From contig OX359247.1 in the NCBI GenBank assembly GCA_947179485.1, positions 40,648,801 to 40,712,800 of the forward strand: 64,000 nt of DNA, written 5' to 3'. Positions 9,841-23,672 of the stretch are shown piece after piece (the stretch's first letter is position 1; every line of letters begins with the position of its first letter). Position numbers and translations under genes: made by a program. A model generated the notes under the pieces. The model was given only the letters and a program-made list of their open reading frames with translations. It did not search any database and was not told where the DNA came from. Origin of the DNA: Allacma fusca. Taxonomy: Eukaryota; Arthropoda; Collembola; Symphypleona; Sminthuridae.

Positions 9841-11298
9841 CTCATATGATATATTCATGTAATAATAATGTTTCAGTCTTACTACTACTTCTGCCAACAG
9901 GCACTCCGGAACGTCCGAAATATTGGGAGGGGGGACAGCAATTTAAAATTTGTTTTTTTACTTTACTAGTGGCCACATGCAAACGTATGTATGTACATAT
10001 GTATAAGGTTACACACTATATTTCGTTAGTTAACTTATATAAGCATGCAAAATATAGATCTTTTAATTTGTATCCTAAGAGTTTTTGAAACAACAAGCTT
10101 TCATAGAAGACACCAACTCAATCTGATAATTAGAAACATATGCTTACGCACACTAAATACTATCAAAACTTTATGCATTTCAAATAGAGGCATCAAAGAA
10201 TCATTGCATTGGTAGGCGATCTAGTTCCGGCAACTGTTCAATCCGTTTTTTGATTTTGGTCTGGTGCAAGCGTAGAACAATTAAGCAAGAAATGTTCCAC
10301 AATTTAGCCCAAAGAACATTCTCCAGTAGATTTACTGGTTTAGAAATGCATGGCCTTTCCAATTTGTTGGACCAAACAAAATCTTATGTCAATGAATTTT
10401 TTGATGTAAAAGTTTTACCAAACAACAATATTTCATAATAATTATTAATGTCTTGAAATAAACTCCTTTGGTGACGTTTTAATACTCAGTTGTATTCTTT
10501 TCAATAATATCGGAGCGCTAAAACCTTTCGAGTTTATAAATTGCTACCAGCAAATTGTCCGTTAAGCTCGTAGCACAGGAATGGTATTAACTGTCTGGTC
10601 CGACATTTTGAAAAAGATTTATTGGTCTGGCATGAATTTGGAATGAAATTCAAAGAAAAAGTTTCAACTTTTGATCCAGGGCAAGTCTGGCAAGGGGAGG
10701 TCAATATGTTCGACAAATATAGCGGAAAATAATATTCCTATTTGCGGTAAACGGGGAGGTTTATAAAATTACTAACGCTCATGGAGAGCAACGTTTGCTC
10801 GGAGGATGTTATGAAGGAAGTTTACTCTAATAATTATTACAAACTTTTTTTGCTACTTGCTACCTACATCGGTGTCGGAGTGAGAGTATAGAGGTGAATG
10901 AGGAAATAAAACACATGAGTGACGTTGGACCTCGTATATACTTCTGAAGGTGTGGGATAACGGGAGCAGGCTGTATACGGACATAGGAAATAAGGATGTA
11001 TAGAGTACGAAAATAACTGTAGATTTAATCCTATATTGATTGATGTCGGAGAAACAGTAGGAACATATTATCATTTCCTATAAGAACAATAACATTCAAT
11101 CCTTCTATCCTCCCGTCTTGACCACGTGCTATGAAACTGCAGACGGGTCGGTCCAAATGCTAAAACAAGTTCTATGTATGCTGGGTAGCTATAACGCTTT
11201 TTTTAAAAACAATTTTCCTTGACATTCAAACATGACAATGGTAGTCATTACGAGCAAAGTACAGTGTCTTCCTTTATATACGAACTTCCTGACTACTT
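9841..11298. other. Gene-free region with a weak coding remnant
   Basis: No gene is recognised. At 10289-10438 a plus-strand frame (FHNLAQRTFSSRF onward) ends at a TAA close to an AATAAA-type signal near 10455, and a second short frame lies near 10585-10733. They look like the tail of a decayed gene, family unknown. Confidence 0.25.
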
Positions 11299-11306
11299 CA
11301 AAATAC

Positions 11307-11672
11307 CAGGGGTCGGATTTTTGAAGGAAGACGGAAAGAATCTTCACAGGGAAAATCTCAAAGGGAAGGGACTTATTTTTACAAACAGGGATTTGTAAAA
11401 TCGTTGACCTTTTTTTGGCAGGGATTTTCAAATTTGTTGACGTGTTTCAGGGAAATTTGTTAAGCAAACGGATTTTTGGTTTGATTGACCAAATTTGGCA
11501 GGGATTTTAAGTCTTGTAAGAGATTTTTTTGCCAACAGGGATTTTGAAAATCGTTGACCTTTTTTCAGCAGGGATTTTTGAAATCGTTGAGGACCTACCA
11601 GCAGGGAGATAATAGTCAGCAGGGAAATTCAGAAATAATCTTCCAGGGAGATTTACAAAAATCCGACCCCTG
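11307..11672. mobile_element. hAT-type MITE filled with CAGGGATTTT repeats
   Basis: Perfect 17-bp inverted ends, CAGGGGTCGGATTTTTG at 11307-11323 and its complement at 11656-11672. They are flanked by CAAAATAC (11299-11306) and CAAAATAA (11673-11680), an 8-bp target duplication with one mismatch. Length 366 bp. The interior is a run of degenerate units of the type 'CAGGGATTTTnAAATCGTTGAC', closely resembling the TIR itself. CAG-starting TIR and 8-bp duplication point to the hAT superfamily. No coding capacity. Confidence 0.85.
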
Positions 11673-11680
11673 CAAAATAA

Positions 11681-14600
11681 CTCAAGCCTCTTTAGAATGA
11701 CAGAATCTTTCGGATATTTTCCCAAGTATATATTACAAGATTAACATTGGAAAGCTCACAATCCACAAATTTATGCCTCGGGGGTACTACATGTACTTTC
11801 TCTGTTAATAAAAGTAACAAATTTACGTCCATTATGATTCAGCTCTTCCCCAATTGTCCCCGTTTACACCGGAATTTGGTAATGTAATTTTACAATACTG
11901 AAATTTGAAAATTTTGCTTCAAAACACATGACGGCTAGTTTCAAATAATGTAAATTTTTTAATTAAAACTAACCCCCATTTTTTTAACTGCCTCAGTCGT
12001 AAGTAAACAGGAAAATATAAATTTTCTTGTATGATTCAATTTTTGTATTGAGGTAATGGAATGTCTTGTAATTATTTTTCATTAATAGAGAGAAATTTTG
12101 AAACACAGATCAGAAATTTTGAAATGTGTATGTATATTTAACCTGCATTTTCAGAGCCATGGGATAAGCAAAATATGATGAGAACCTCGTAGAAATATAT
12201 TTATTTAATTACATGGACACACACACGGCGTGTAAAATGAACTTGTCCATTAATATCTATACTCATGAAATTTAAAGGTATGGATTAAGTTTATATTATC
12301 ATTAGACACTTGCCGAGAACGTGGCTTATTGATCCAATTACAGGGGAGGGTAATCTAGATAAGGGATTTTATAAGTCAACACAATCCTAGAGGCAATAGG
12401 CTTTGTGAGAAATCTCACTGGGAGTCGAGGATTTATTTGCATTTATAACAATTGCATAATTATTAATTATTACTAGGATTGCTAGGCACAGGATTATGTA
12501 GTATTAACGAATAGCAGAGGTTACAACTACATTCTACGTAATTACATAAATAAACGTAATTATATATAATTATATTATTACAGGGAAATCCCACTGGGAA
12601 AAATTTGCTGATCCCTTCTGACATTGGGGAAAAACCTCGTAGGAACAATTATTAGAAGCCATATAACGGGAGAGGGGAACAGTAATTAAAAAACGTAGTC
12701 ATTAAATTTTCTGAATGAAAACTATATTGAATAAATAGACAGTCAATTTGATAAGGAATCTCATGCAATCATACAAAAGAGAAAATCCTGTCGTTCCCAC
12801 AGGTAGGATTTATTTACTTAAATCCGAACTCATTTCTACAATCTCGTTAGAAATTACTAAATAAGAATATCCATGGTGATAAAACCTGATGACAACTTTC
12901 TGTGGAGTTTCATCGAATGGGGGGAGGTTTTTCCAAAATTACGTTTTGGCTTAACGAAGTGCATACAAAATATTTTCAATAGTATAATGTGAGAAATATA
13001 TGAAGATAATAACTTCATAAACTTCTTATAGTTATTTTTACAGTTGGAGCTGTTAAATGGAAGAACCTTAATCACATTGTAACTTTCAGTGTGTGCATAT
13101 AGATACATAGGAGAGGGATTGATTCGCGGTGTGAAAATGTCAAATGCATAATTGTACGGCTTTTTGAGTGCTATCAAAGAGAGCCACTCGTGATTGCACT
13201 GCTGATTTCAAGTGAGACACGTCTCCACTGATTTGCTTGTCATTTGTCATAGTAGTGAAATCATCAGAGTTTGAGCTTCACTCTTATATACTATATAGGA
13301 GATAGTTACAGATACGTATGTACTGTCCTGTGCATATGCCAGCGTACGACAATATAATGGGCATACATACATATCTATAGATATATTCCTGTGAATACCT
13401 TAGAAACCTCTCATTCTCTGCATGTCAGACAACACATCCGAGGTTATGACATATAATGCAGACACTCTCATGTGTCCTTCTATGGCATCTGAAACTTTTC
13501 TGGTTCTACATCCCTCTCACCTATTTGCTCACCTTTCCTTTGAATGATAGAGATTCGGACTAGTAATTATGTGGTAATTATGCATGTTTATAAAATATAT
13601 CAGAGGGTTTTAATAATAAGATTTTGTTACTGTCAACATTGAGTCTATCAATAAGTACGGTTTATGCTTTGGAAAAACAGCGGTGTTACTCCTACCTTGT
13701 AAACGATTCACAAAATCAGTCACTAAAAGAATCTCCGCCACCCCAACAAGAAATATAATATGAGCAAGCTTTACTACTGCAACAGAAGAATATTTCATAT
13801 TCTGACTCAGCATTCAACGCTGAATCAGATACCCGTTCATTACAAATGATCGGGACTGAGCTCCGCCATTGCCAATGACGGATCTCGCGGAAAAGTGATA
13901 AAATAAACATAGCACACTACATTATACTTTAGTAAACAAAAATAATAATAAACAGATAAGTACCATATTAGGATCCTCAGATGTTTTTCACTCAAGAGCA
14001 CTCACAATTACCCAAGTACTTCAATTAATTCAATCAAATTAATCAATTCAATAAACTCCAATCAAATCCCAATCAGTTTCTCAACCACTTGTGTGACACG
14101 GTCAATTTTTTCCACCAGTATTATTGCAAAAATATGCACAAAATAATAGAACATAAAAATTCAATATAAATATATCAGTTTCCTAATTGATTTCAAATAA
14201 ACTGAAAACATAATTTCATTTAAAAGCGCTGGAGCAGGAAAAGTTCGTTGCCGAACAAATTTTTTGATGGACTAAACACATTTTGTAATGCGTCTAAGGT
14301 CCGAAGTGACCAAAACTATTCCATAAACAGGATGCAGCTGCAGGCCATAAAGATCCCATGCATGCAGCTGCATCCCATAAAAATCTCCCGTGGTGACAAA
14401 GGGACAGCGGTCAGATTTTATTTGAGGGACCGCTCCCTTTGTCACCAACAGAAATAAGTCCGGCTCTCCCTTCGCTTTTTCTCCTATACCTTCAACATTA
14501 CATGCTGATCTCATCTTTGATTTTCAACATTACATGTTGAAGAAATAGGGGAAAAAACCGAAAATTCCAGCATAACTCGCTGCTCCCGAACTTTCGGGAG

Positions 14601-16857
14601 TAACCTTGTGCAAGAAAAAAAAGTAGTATAACATATACTACTGATTTTCTTCACATGCATGCTTTGTCGACTGATTTTCTTATGAGAAAGTATTGACAAA
14701 ACTGTGCTCCAAAAACAATTGAAATTTTTGTTCGAATTGAAATGTTTTGAATTCCTTTTTTTATAGCTTGGTTCAATTGTTTGTTGTTTAATTTTTTTAT
14801 CATTTTTGCTTCACAGCTTTTACTAATTTTTAGGTTTTTCAAGCTTTTATTCATTTTAGGTTTTGGTTGCTTGTAGTTGATTGGAGTGCCTGGGGTTTGG
14901 ATTGACGTGAACAACCTCGGTATGTATACGCTAGATATGTACGCTAATATTCTATTAATTATGGAAGTCGGTCGTTTTTATTTAGTAATTGTGTTGGCTA
15001 CCATAATAAACAATAATAAACATATGCATCTACAACCTCACACTTGTTGTCTCTTTAGCAAAAGATAGGGAGTGAGTGTAGAGGATTTTTTATAAGACCT
15101 TCCCTGCATTCAAATTTTATGGTCCGTGTACCGTCTCAAATTAACGATAGTAATAAGTTGTGGATTTCAACCAATGTTGAAATAACCGTCGAAGGACCAG
15201 CACTCCCTTGAGTGCACAACTATTTGCTTTTACTTTTCCGAACCCTTTTTGCGTCCCTTTCACGATGGTAGCCTTTGCCACCCAATGCGAATGATAGTAA
15301 AAAGGAATAATTTTTGAGCTAGAAAGTAAACCAAAGAAAATTAACTATGTATTGTTAATCAACACGTATAGTTCATTCGCACCAAAATTCTATATGCATT
15401 CTTTCTTCTCAACCCCACTCCTCCACATTGCCATAAAACACACTTATTCTTATAAACCAATCATTTAAAGGTAATCGTGTAGTTTGTAACTTTTGTTAAT
15501 AAGCAAATACATAAACTCCATGGTAACAAATACTTGCAGTAAACCCTGTTTGGTTACTCGTTGCCTCTGCCATTCAACTCATTCATTCCTTGTCTAAATC
15601 CGTTACAGTCCGTCTCAAACGATTTTATTTAATCTGAAACCAGTGAGCAAATTTTATATCCGCGTTGGTCTGTTTATTTGCAAACATGACTTGTGCAAGG
15701 TTTCATAGTTCATTGGATTTGTTAGGGCTATTTATAAAGAACTTGTGAAAAAGTACCAGCAGGGAAAGAGTTATCGGAGGCTTTTCTTGTCCAATTGAAC
15801 CCATCAATGTTTACCTTTATTAAATTATCATACATATGTATTTACCCTTAGCCTAAAACAGTCATTATAGCTGTTCACATTCTAATGTAATAACATATTT
15901 GAAAATTGAAATCTCCCAAGTTCCAACCTTTAGGTCTCGTCTTGAGCAATAATAATTAATTGTCCTTTAATTTTGTAAATTATATGAATTCGCACATTAA
16001 AGGAAGAAAGAGTAGGAATCCTGCAGTGATTGAAATATGGGTAATTAGACGTGCCTAACCTCGACGGCTCCATGTTAAAGAAAAGGTATGGCCGTAGAAT
16101 CTTTTTTCCTCTTTGTGAAATGTCTTTTAATTTCATAGTCACTGGTTTGAATTTGTGAGTACTTGAGGAATGCCTAATAAATTATGTATGATCTATGTGT
16201 GTATGAATAATTATATACATGTTGTATATTTTGACTATTTTTTTGCTTCAATTTAATAGAAAAGTACTATAGCTGGTAGAATACTCTACTGTTGGTCATT
16301 GACCAATGCAATGGTTAGTTTTAGTTATTGTGCATTTTCAGAATTTTGTTTCCTAACAGTGCAGGTATTAGTAATTTTTGCAATAATAATTTAGGCTGCA
16401 AGCAATATTTATTCATCAATGCTCGAACAGCGCTTGCGGAGTTCCAAAACTCGATTTCATAAAATTGTTTTTCATGTTACAAGATTGATTATATTTACTT
16501 GCTACAGTTTTTTCCATGATAACTGCAATAATTTTTTGTAGAATTACCCGATTAAAAGCGCGAGATTTTTTGTCCAAATGTGTATTTGTCATTGTATTCG
16601 AATCGAATTATGTAGATATGTATTTTAGCTTATTGTATCCGAGTAATATGTTTAATTAAAATCAATTTCAAATTCAAAGAATATTACTTTCTCCATACAA
16701 ACATTTTCCAAAACATACATACGTACATATATTACATGTACAACGCCCATACTGAAGTCATACCGGACGCTCACTTTCGCATTTACGGTATGACAATAGA
16801 TGACAGTCATTGTAAAAAGCTACAAAGCCGTATTAAGTGATCATTTTCACTCACATA
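11681..16857. other. Gene-free 5.2-kb region
   Basis: AT-rich sequence without recognisable coding exons. It contains partly repeated motifs near 12170-12650 (two 'aacctcgtag' and two 'tcccactggg'/'tctcactggg' blocks), an imperfect hairpin near 14390-14450, and T-rich tracts near 14740-14850. Confidence 0.4.
14390..14450. repeat. Imperfect hairpin (about 20-bp arms)
   Basis: The arm GGTGACAAAGGGACAGCGGT near 14392 is matched, reversed, by a GACCGCTCCCTTTGTCACC arm ending near 14449, with a 2-nt bulge and a short AT-rich loop. It may be the core of a small foldback element; ends were not defined. Confidence 0.5.
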
Positions 16858-16865
16858 GTTTACAT

Positions 16866-17483
16866 CAGAGATGTCCAAATGAAATTGCCTTCCTTCAAAC
16901 CTTCGAAGGCAATTATTTGAAAAAACCCATTCCTTCATCCTTCTATTAAAGGAAGCCTTCAAAATATTTTGCCTTCCTTCAGCCCTACTTTACTTATTAA
17001 TTTAATGCCTCCAGCCTTCAGCCTTCAAAAAAAATCAGCCTTCCTTCCTATTCAGCCTTCATAACACGAAATACCATATCCATGCATTTAATCAACCCTT
17101 TGGCAGGTAAAACACCTGAAAATCAGCGATACAATTTACTCAATTGAGTTCGTTTATTAAAATCAGAAGCAATGAAGTAAGTCTCATTGTGCATATAACT
17201 GTACATTTGTGCATTTGTAGTGTTTTTAGTACACACTCATTGTTGTATTTGTAACTATCTATTGTAGCTCATTGCATGCGCAAAGCCTTCTAAGTAGCAG
17301 AGGGCTACTTACATACTTCCTTCCTTCGCCTTCCGTTTTCTGTTAATACTAGGAAGGCTTTCTTCAGCCTTCCCGAATTAATTCAGCCATCCCGCCTTCC
17401 CTTCTCAACTCTCTGGAAAATTGATATTCCGCCTTCAATGAAGCCTTCATTGAAGGCTAGCCTTCGAAGGCTGGACATGTCTG
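16866..17483. mobile_element. hAT-type MITE filled with CCTTCAG repeats
   Basis: The ends are CAGAGATGTCCA at 16866 and the inverse CAGACATGTCCA ending at 17483 (1 mismatch in 12). Perfect 8-bp target duplication GTTTACAT at 16858-16865 and 17484-17491. Length 618 bp. The interior is dominated by pyrimidine-rich CCTTC/GCCTTCAG units, with GAAGGC inversions near both ends (e.g. CCTTCGAAGG). No ORF of note. Assigned to hAT by duplication length and CAG start. Confidence 0.87.
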
Positions 17484-18004
17484 GTTTACATATTGCAAAT
17501 ACAACATGTCGTCGTTGAAGAGGCAAAATGATCTACACGAACTGTGTTTGCACAGCATGTACATAAATAATTTGCCCTCTTCAGGGAAATACCTGGTTAG
17601 AAAATTCAAGTACTTCCGTTCTTGTCTTCAAAAACAAATTCCATTGGATTCTCGTACCATTCTTCTCTTCCAATTAAGTAAAGAGCAAAACCCAGTCTTA
17701 ACTATCTTCATAAATAAAAGGTAGGGTGCGCCCAAAGTAAATACACATTAGAGAAATTCCAAGCTTCAGAACAGGAAAATATTTCTCTCATCAAGCATTC
17801 ACTGTTATATTATAAAATATCTTTTCATTGCTCATATTTCTCCAGAGCTTAAACATTTCATTGCCAAGTGGGACGAAAAAATGAGTAAATTTGTCATCAC
17901 TCATTGATTTTTGTACTTCTACCTACTCATTGGAGTTACTGACGCCACAAAATTACTAGTTCTTCAATTATTACGCGTAGAAAGCTCGCTTTCTGGGCAT
18001 TAAC

Positions 18005-19935
18005 ATGTTCATCAATAGCTTCAGGATGCTGAATAAGAATTGTAAAGAAAGCTACACTGAAGATCTACCCGTAAACGTGGTTCTCCACCGAATCAAATAC
18101 AATGCTCTGATGTTAATCTGTCCATTCTCAGTGAATTACGATGCTAATTCAAATCGATTTATTTTAAAAACATCAGTCGTTAGAAAGGTTAATTTGTGGT
18201 TCCTGTACTACACAGGAATACATACATACATTGAAAAATTGCATACATTATATCTACGTTTTGTCTCCACAGGTTACTGTCATTTCACTAACTGCCCTAT
18301 CAACTGTGTACATCTTCTGGAAGTCCGTAACAAGCTCTTACAGCAATCCAACTCCTATAATGGGGTTATTTAGTATAACCCTTTACACATGTTGGTTCTA
18401 CAGTCATCTTGCTTCCACATATGTTATGATTTGTCACGGAGACAAAGTTGTGGACACATTTAATCAAATGCAGAAGGTTACGGATATATTACGGGAACAT
18501 AAACTGCAACTGCTTCCGAGAATATGTGTCAGTATTACAAGGACAATCATTCGTTACATTAAAACAAAGTCTTCGCACAGATAGATCTGTAAATTCAAAT
18601 TACTGAAATGTCTCGTTTGATATCTAGAAATGGGCTCCATGGGCTTTCACCGTACTCCTCTCAATGTATGTTTTTTTGGACGCCTTTGGCCTGAATTTAC
18701 AAATAGATGACGTGGGTGTGAAAAGCTTGATCCCCTCATTACCAAGATATAAACCAGGGAGTGTAAAAGAAAGTTACAATGATACCTGCGTGGAATGTTA
18801 GTCACACATGAATGTAGTTATGTAGAATTTTTACTTCATGTTCTAATAGATCAATATAAACCTATAAAAGCTGACCATCCAGCCACTAAATTCTTCACCG
18901 TGAGGAACAACGCATATAAGAAAAGAGTCAATTTTAATTAATCCACATTTTATTATTTACATGCAGTCCCGTGCATTCCGAGTGATTTCATGGGAGCCTC
19001 AATCACAGTATTATTTTTCTTTGCAAATATTTACGTGACAGCCGTCATACAATCAACAAACTGCATTGTTGCTGAGTACGCTGTGGGTACGTGGATTCTC
19101 GTTAGAGCTTTCACAAACTACTTGCAGCAGCCTCTGGGGTCAACATCGTATCACTACAAACAAAAAGTACGAACAAAGCTTCTATTACTTGAATTTCCAT
19201 ACTTCAACCTTGTTGACGTGTTCGAAATATTATAGTATATAGAATTTTTGTGTAACGCATAGTACTATATAACAAATTTAGATGTTGGATATTCTGGACG
19301 AAATCTCAGTCCTCTATGACATGATAAATGACACCTGGGGAAATAGTATTGCAGTTTGCTGCTTGGGCTGGCTACCTCTGTATGTACTGAAACTTGTAAG
19401 AATCTTTGCAGGGTGGAGGCATAATTTTCAGTATATTTATATCTATCATATTTTCACCCTCATCTCCATTTACGTACCAGCGGCTAGTGCCAATTCAAGG
19501 GTATATATCTATCAACATCAACACTCAAAAACAAATAATTACTAATGGACATTATTTAAGCTGCGTGGAAAAATGGAGTAAAACGAATTTCCTTGCAGAT
19601 CCAAGGCATGTCAAAATGGCTAAAAAGACTCCAAAAGCATGACGGATCCGTTTCTTTAACTGGTTTGAATTTAACTGAAGAGTCTAAATTCAACAACAGA
19701 GTACACTTGCTTCTGCATGATATAGGATCACCTGGGATTGGGATCCGAGGGCAAGTCTTCACGGTGACTTATGCATTACTGGGTGAAGTAAGTTTATCAA
19801 AGTCTAAACCACAGTCTTTCGTTGAAAGAAAATTATTTACTTGTAGTTCGACTGAGTATTTCAAATTTTTATTCTCTATAGGTTATGGGTTTAATCATCA
19901 CCTACACAGTAATACTTTTACAATTTGACCATTAA
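18005..19935 (+). CDS. Gustatory receptor 1 (seven-transmembrane, insect Gr type)
   Basis: Seven exons: 18005-18187, 18273-18527, 18628-18796, 18967-19166, 19282-19500, 19599-19787, 19882-19935; they join in frame to about 422 aa, the normal size for the family. The last exon ends with TYTVILLQF, which fits the TYxxxxxQF signature of TM7 in gustatory receptors. Hydrophobic segments appear in exon 2 (VISLTALSTVYIFW, then LYTCWFYSHLASTYVMI), exon 3 (WAFTVLLSMYVFL), exon 4 (ITVLFFFANIYVTAV) and exon 5 (VCCLGWLPLYVLKL; IFTLISIYVPAA). Such receptors are ligand-gated cation channels of chemosensory neurons. Every splice site is conserved in the paralogue at 21692. A real ATG opens exon 1. The ligand is unknown. 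Confidence 0.86.
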
Positions 19936-21691
19936 GCCATGCATCTGTCTTGTAATCACATTCCAGTACCTCACTGGATTTACTACTGGTATAAACGTAC
20001 AATGATCGTGGTTGCAAAAATTTAAAAGATGCAAAGGATGTTGCCATCCCTTTACTTAATATCATTGTAGTATTCAAGTGCATGTAGTTATATAGCTTAT
20101 GTGTTACATCTCAGGAGCCAAAAGTTCTCAGTACCATACTCCTTGTCTCCTTCCCGTACATTGAAGTGCCCAGCTGTATATCTACTAAAGTTTACTTAAC
20201 TGTAATATATATAATTACTCATGTAAGTAGGGAATTGTATTTACTCTAATCATGGAATTTATGCATATTGCTAAATAAACCAAGGAAGAATTACTTGGAA
20301 AAAATGGTATGTATAAAGTTACATCTAATTGTAAGTTACTATTTATGGAAATGCCAGCTAAATGCAATTATTAGATCACGAGTTCGGAAACTACCTAAAG
20401 ATACCCGTTCCTAACATTTTTCTCACGATTAAATTAGAACGAGTACTCTTAGAGAATTTTCCCAAAACCATGGGTTGATTTTTATTTTGTCGTTGTCGTT
20501 GTCCCTGAATATTCTCTTAATAAATATTCACAATATATAATCCTAAACATAGAATTTCGACCTGGAATAAAATTATTGGCTCATTATTCTCTGATAATAG
20601 TTCTCTACAAAGATTATTTATTTCGTATTTTGAAGCTACCGTTACATACAACACTTCATACTTTAAAAGTTTAGACCTTTAGGTACAGTTGAAAGTATAA
20701 TTTATTGGTTTCTCAAAATCATCGCTACGCGATAATTTGATGCTTCACGTGGCGTCAGCTACCGCAGTCAAAGTAGGATGAGTTTTTTTTTCGAAATGTC
20801 AGATTTTTTTTTCAAAACCCAACGGGGCGATTTCAACCACTTAATCAGTAACCATTACTACTTACATATATTTAGCAATATTTACAAAAAATTTCATTGA
20901 AATGTATTCAGTAGTTTTCGAGATAACTGTCATTTGACTTGAAGTACAAAATTTCAAGAATTGTTTTCTCAAAAACTATCCAGCCGATTTCAACCAAATG
21001 CAAACTCAGGCTTACAGTTGACACAAGTAATCTCCGTAAATAATTTCATTGAAATCGGCCCAGTAGTTTTTTAGATATCGTGCAGAAGGACACACGGACG
21101 TACGTACAAGGCCATTTTAATAGGGGGCTGACGCCACCCTAATAACACTACATACTCAGATCATACGTTCCCTGTCGGAATTATGAAAATAAATTACAAT
21201 AATCGAAAAACGTTGAGGCGTATTTAATATCTAAAGTTTTCACTCACGGAGTTTACATATACAGTATTGCAGATACAAGTACATGTGGTATAATGTAAGA
21301 GATAATAACATTAAAATATCTTCGTTCTTCTCTTTAAAAACTAATTCATTGTTATTCTCACAATGGTTGTCTATTCCAATTAATAAAAAGCCAAATTATA
21401 AAGATCTTCCCACAAATTGCAGGGTGTGTCCAATGTAAATATGAATTCGGAAAATTCAAGGTTCTGTTGGAAATTACTCTTTCATCTAGCATTCACTTTT
21501 ATAACTTGTATTTTAAGTGATCATGTTTCTCCATACCTTAAAAATTTCATTGTCAACTGGGACGGAAAAATGAGTAAATCTTTCTCCACCCAATGATTTT
21601 TAAAAATTCTACTCGTTACAGTTACTGACCCCTCAAAACCACTAGTTCCTAATTTATTGCGTTTAAAGCTCGCTTCATTCTGGGTCTTAAA
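19936..21691. other. Spacer between the two receptor genes
   Basis: No gene is seen. It contains the MITE at 20749-21137; the last 300-350 bp (from about 21350) repeats, with divergence, the region upstream of receptor 1, so the duplicated unit includes promoter DNA. Confidence 0.5.
20749..21137. mobile_element. Small inverted-repeat element with GTGGCGTCAGC ends
   Basis: GTGGCGTCAGC at 20749-20759 is perfectly inverted at 21127-21137. Between them are phrases common in arthropod interspersed repeats: 'gccgatttcaacca', 'gaaatcggcccagtagtttttt' style blocks followed by 'gacacacggacg'. Target duplication was not identified, and the family (DNA element or SINE-like) is open. Confidence 0.5.
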
Positions 21692-23672
21692 ATGATTATA
21701 AGTAACCTCAAGTCGTGTACTAAGAATTTCAAAGGGAGGAACACTGATCATCTACCCGTAAACTTTGTTCATCATCGAATGAAGTACAGTGTTCTAATGC
21801 TAATCAGTCCTTTCTCAGTGAATTTCGATTCCGATTTAAACCGATTTATTTTAAAAACATCGCTCGTCAGAAAGGTTAAAGTGCTGGTACAATGTTATGT
21901 GGTGTTATGTGTGTATACTGTAGATATGGACATGCGTTAAAGTATTGCATGTTTTATGTTTACCTCCACAGGTTATTGTCATTACGCTTGCTGTCTTGAC
22001 AACTGCATACATCTTTTGGAAATCCGTAACAAGCTCTTACAGCAACACAACTCCTATAATGGGGTTATTTAATATAACCCTTTACACATGTTGGTTCTTC
22101 AGCCATCTTGTTTCCACATATATTCTGATTTGTCACGGAGACAAAGTTGTGGACACATTTAATCAAATGCAGAAGGTTACGGATATATTACGGGAACATA
22201 AACTGCAACTGCTTCCGACAATCTGCGTCAGTAAATTTTGAACAACCTTTATTTGAATTAAAAGAAATGTTTACAAACAGGGCTGTGAAATCAAAATGCT
22301 GAAAAATGTTGTTTTATTGATAGAAATGGGCTCCATGGGCTTTCACCGTACTGCTCTCAATGTATGTTTGCTTGGACGGGCTTGGCCTGAATTTACAAAT
22401 AGATGACGTGGGTGTGAAAAGCTTGCTCCCCTCAATGCCCAGATATAAACCAGGGAGTCTAAAAGAAAGTTACAATGATACCTGCTTGGAATGTTAGTCA
22501 CACATGGATATAGTTGTGTAGAATTATTACTTGAAGATGAAGTTCATAAAGATGTTTACACGTAGTGTCCTTAAATAGCATGTGATGGCAACGTTATAAT
22601 AACTGACCATCCAGCAACAAAATTCTTCATCGGGATGCACAACGCATTTAAGAGAAGAGTCAATTTTAATTAAGCTACATTTTATTATTTACACACAGTC
22701 CCGTGCATTCCGGGTGATATCATGGGAGCCACAATCACAGTACTGTTTTTCTTTGCAAATATTTACGAGACAGTCATCATACAAGGAACACACTGCATGG
22801 TTGCTGATTACTCTGTGGGTACGTGGATCCTCGTTAGAGCTTACACAAACTATTTGCAGCAGCCTTTGGGGTCAACATCATATCACTACAAACAAAATGT
22901 TTATATATAATTATATACATTTATTACTCCAGTTTCTCTACTTGAACAATTTTGGAATACGGAAGCATATACGATTTTTGAGTAATGCATGTGTGTTAAA
23001 TGTAGATGTTGGATATTCTGGACGAAATCTCAGTTCTCTATGACATGGTAAATGACACCTGGGGAACCAGCATTGCGCTGTGCTGCCTGGGCTGGTTACC
23101 TCTCTTTGTACTGAAACTTGTAAGAATATCTGTATACACAGGGTGGAAGCAGCATTTTCAGTATGTTTACTTCTATCACGTTTTCACCCTGATCTGCATT
23201 TATATACCAGCGGCTAGTGCCAATTCAAGGGTATTTATCGATTATTCTCATCACTCAAGAATTATTGAATATTAATGCATCTTATCTTATTTATGCTGTG
23301 TGCAGAAAAAATTAGTATAATATATATTATTGCAGATCCAAGGCATGTCGAGATGGCTAAAAAGACTACAAAAGCATGACGAATCTGTATCTTTAACTGG
23401 GTTGAGTTTAACTGAAGAGTTGAAATTCAACAACAGAATACAGTTACTTCTGCATGACATAGGTTCACCTGGGATCGGGATCCGAGGGAAAGTCTTCACT
23501 GTGACTTATGCATTACTGGGTGAAGTAAGTTAGGAAGGTCTAAAACACGGTTTTCTGGAAATATTTTTGAAGTAGACAGAGTATTTTGAATTTTTATTCT
23601 CTATTTGATTCTTAATAGGTTTTGGGTTTGATCATCACGTACACAGTAATACTTTTACAATTTAATCCCTAA
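21692..23672 (+). CDS. Gustatory receptor 2 (tandem paralogue of receptor 1)
   Basis: Seven exons: 21692-21874, 21972-22226, 22324-22492, 22699-22898, 23006-23230, 23336-23524, 23619-23672; they join to about 424 aa. Exon lengths equal those of receptor 1 except exon 5, which is 6 nt longer. The C-terminus has the same TYTVILLQF signature. Most residues are identical in exons 2-7 (e.g. KSVTSSYSN, GDKVVDTFNQMQKVTDILRE, PAASANSR), while exon 1 is more diverged. Introns align in position and phase, so the pair arose by a recent tandem duplication. Both copies have complete frames and look functional; expression and ligand are unknown. Confidence 0.86.

Noticed and set aside
9519..10088. Two 85-87-codon ORFs (9519-9782, 9831-10088)
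   Set aside because: The first lies within the MITE and the second straddles its right end; both are low-information translations without homology.
19430..19642. Overlapping alternative frames over receptor exons 5 and 6
   Set aside because: They are shadows of the real exons; the paralogue conserves only the chosen frame.
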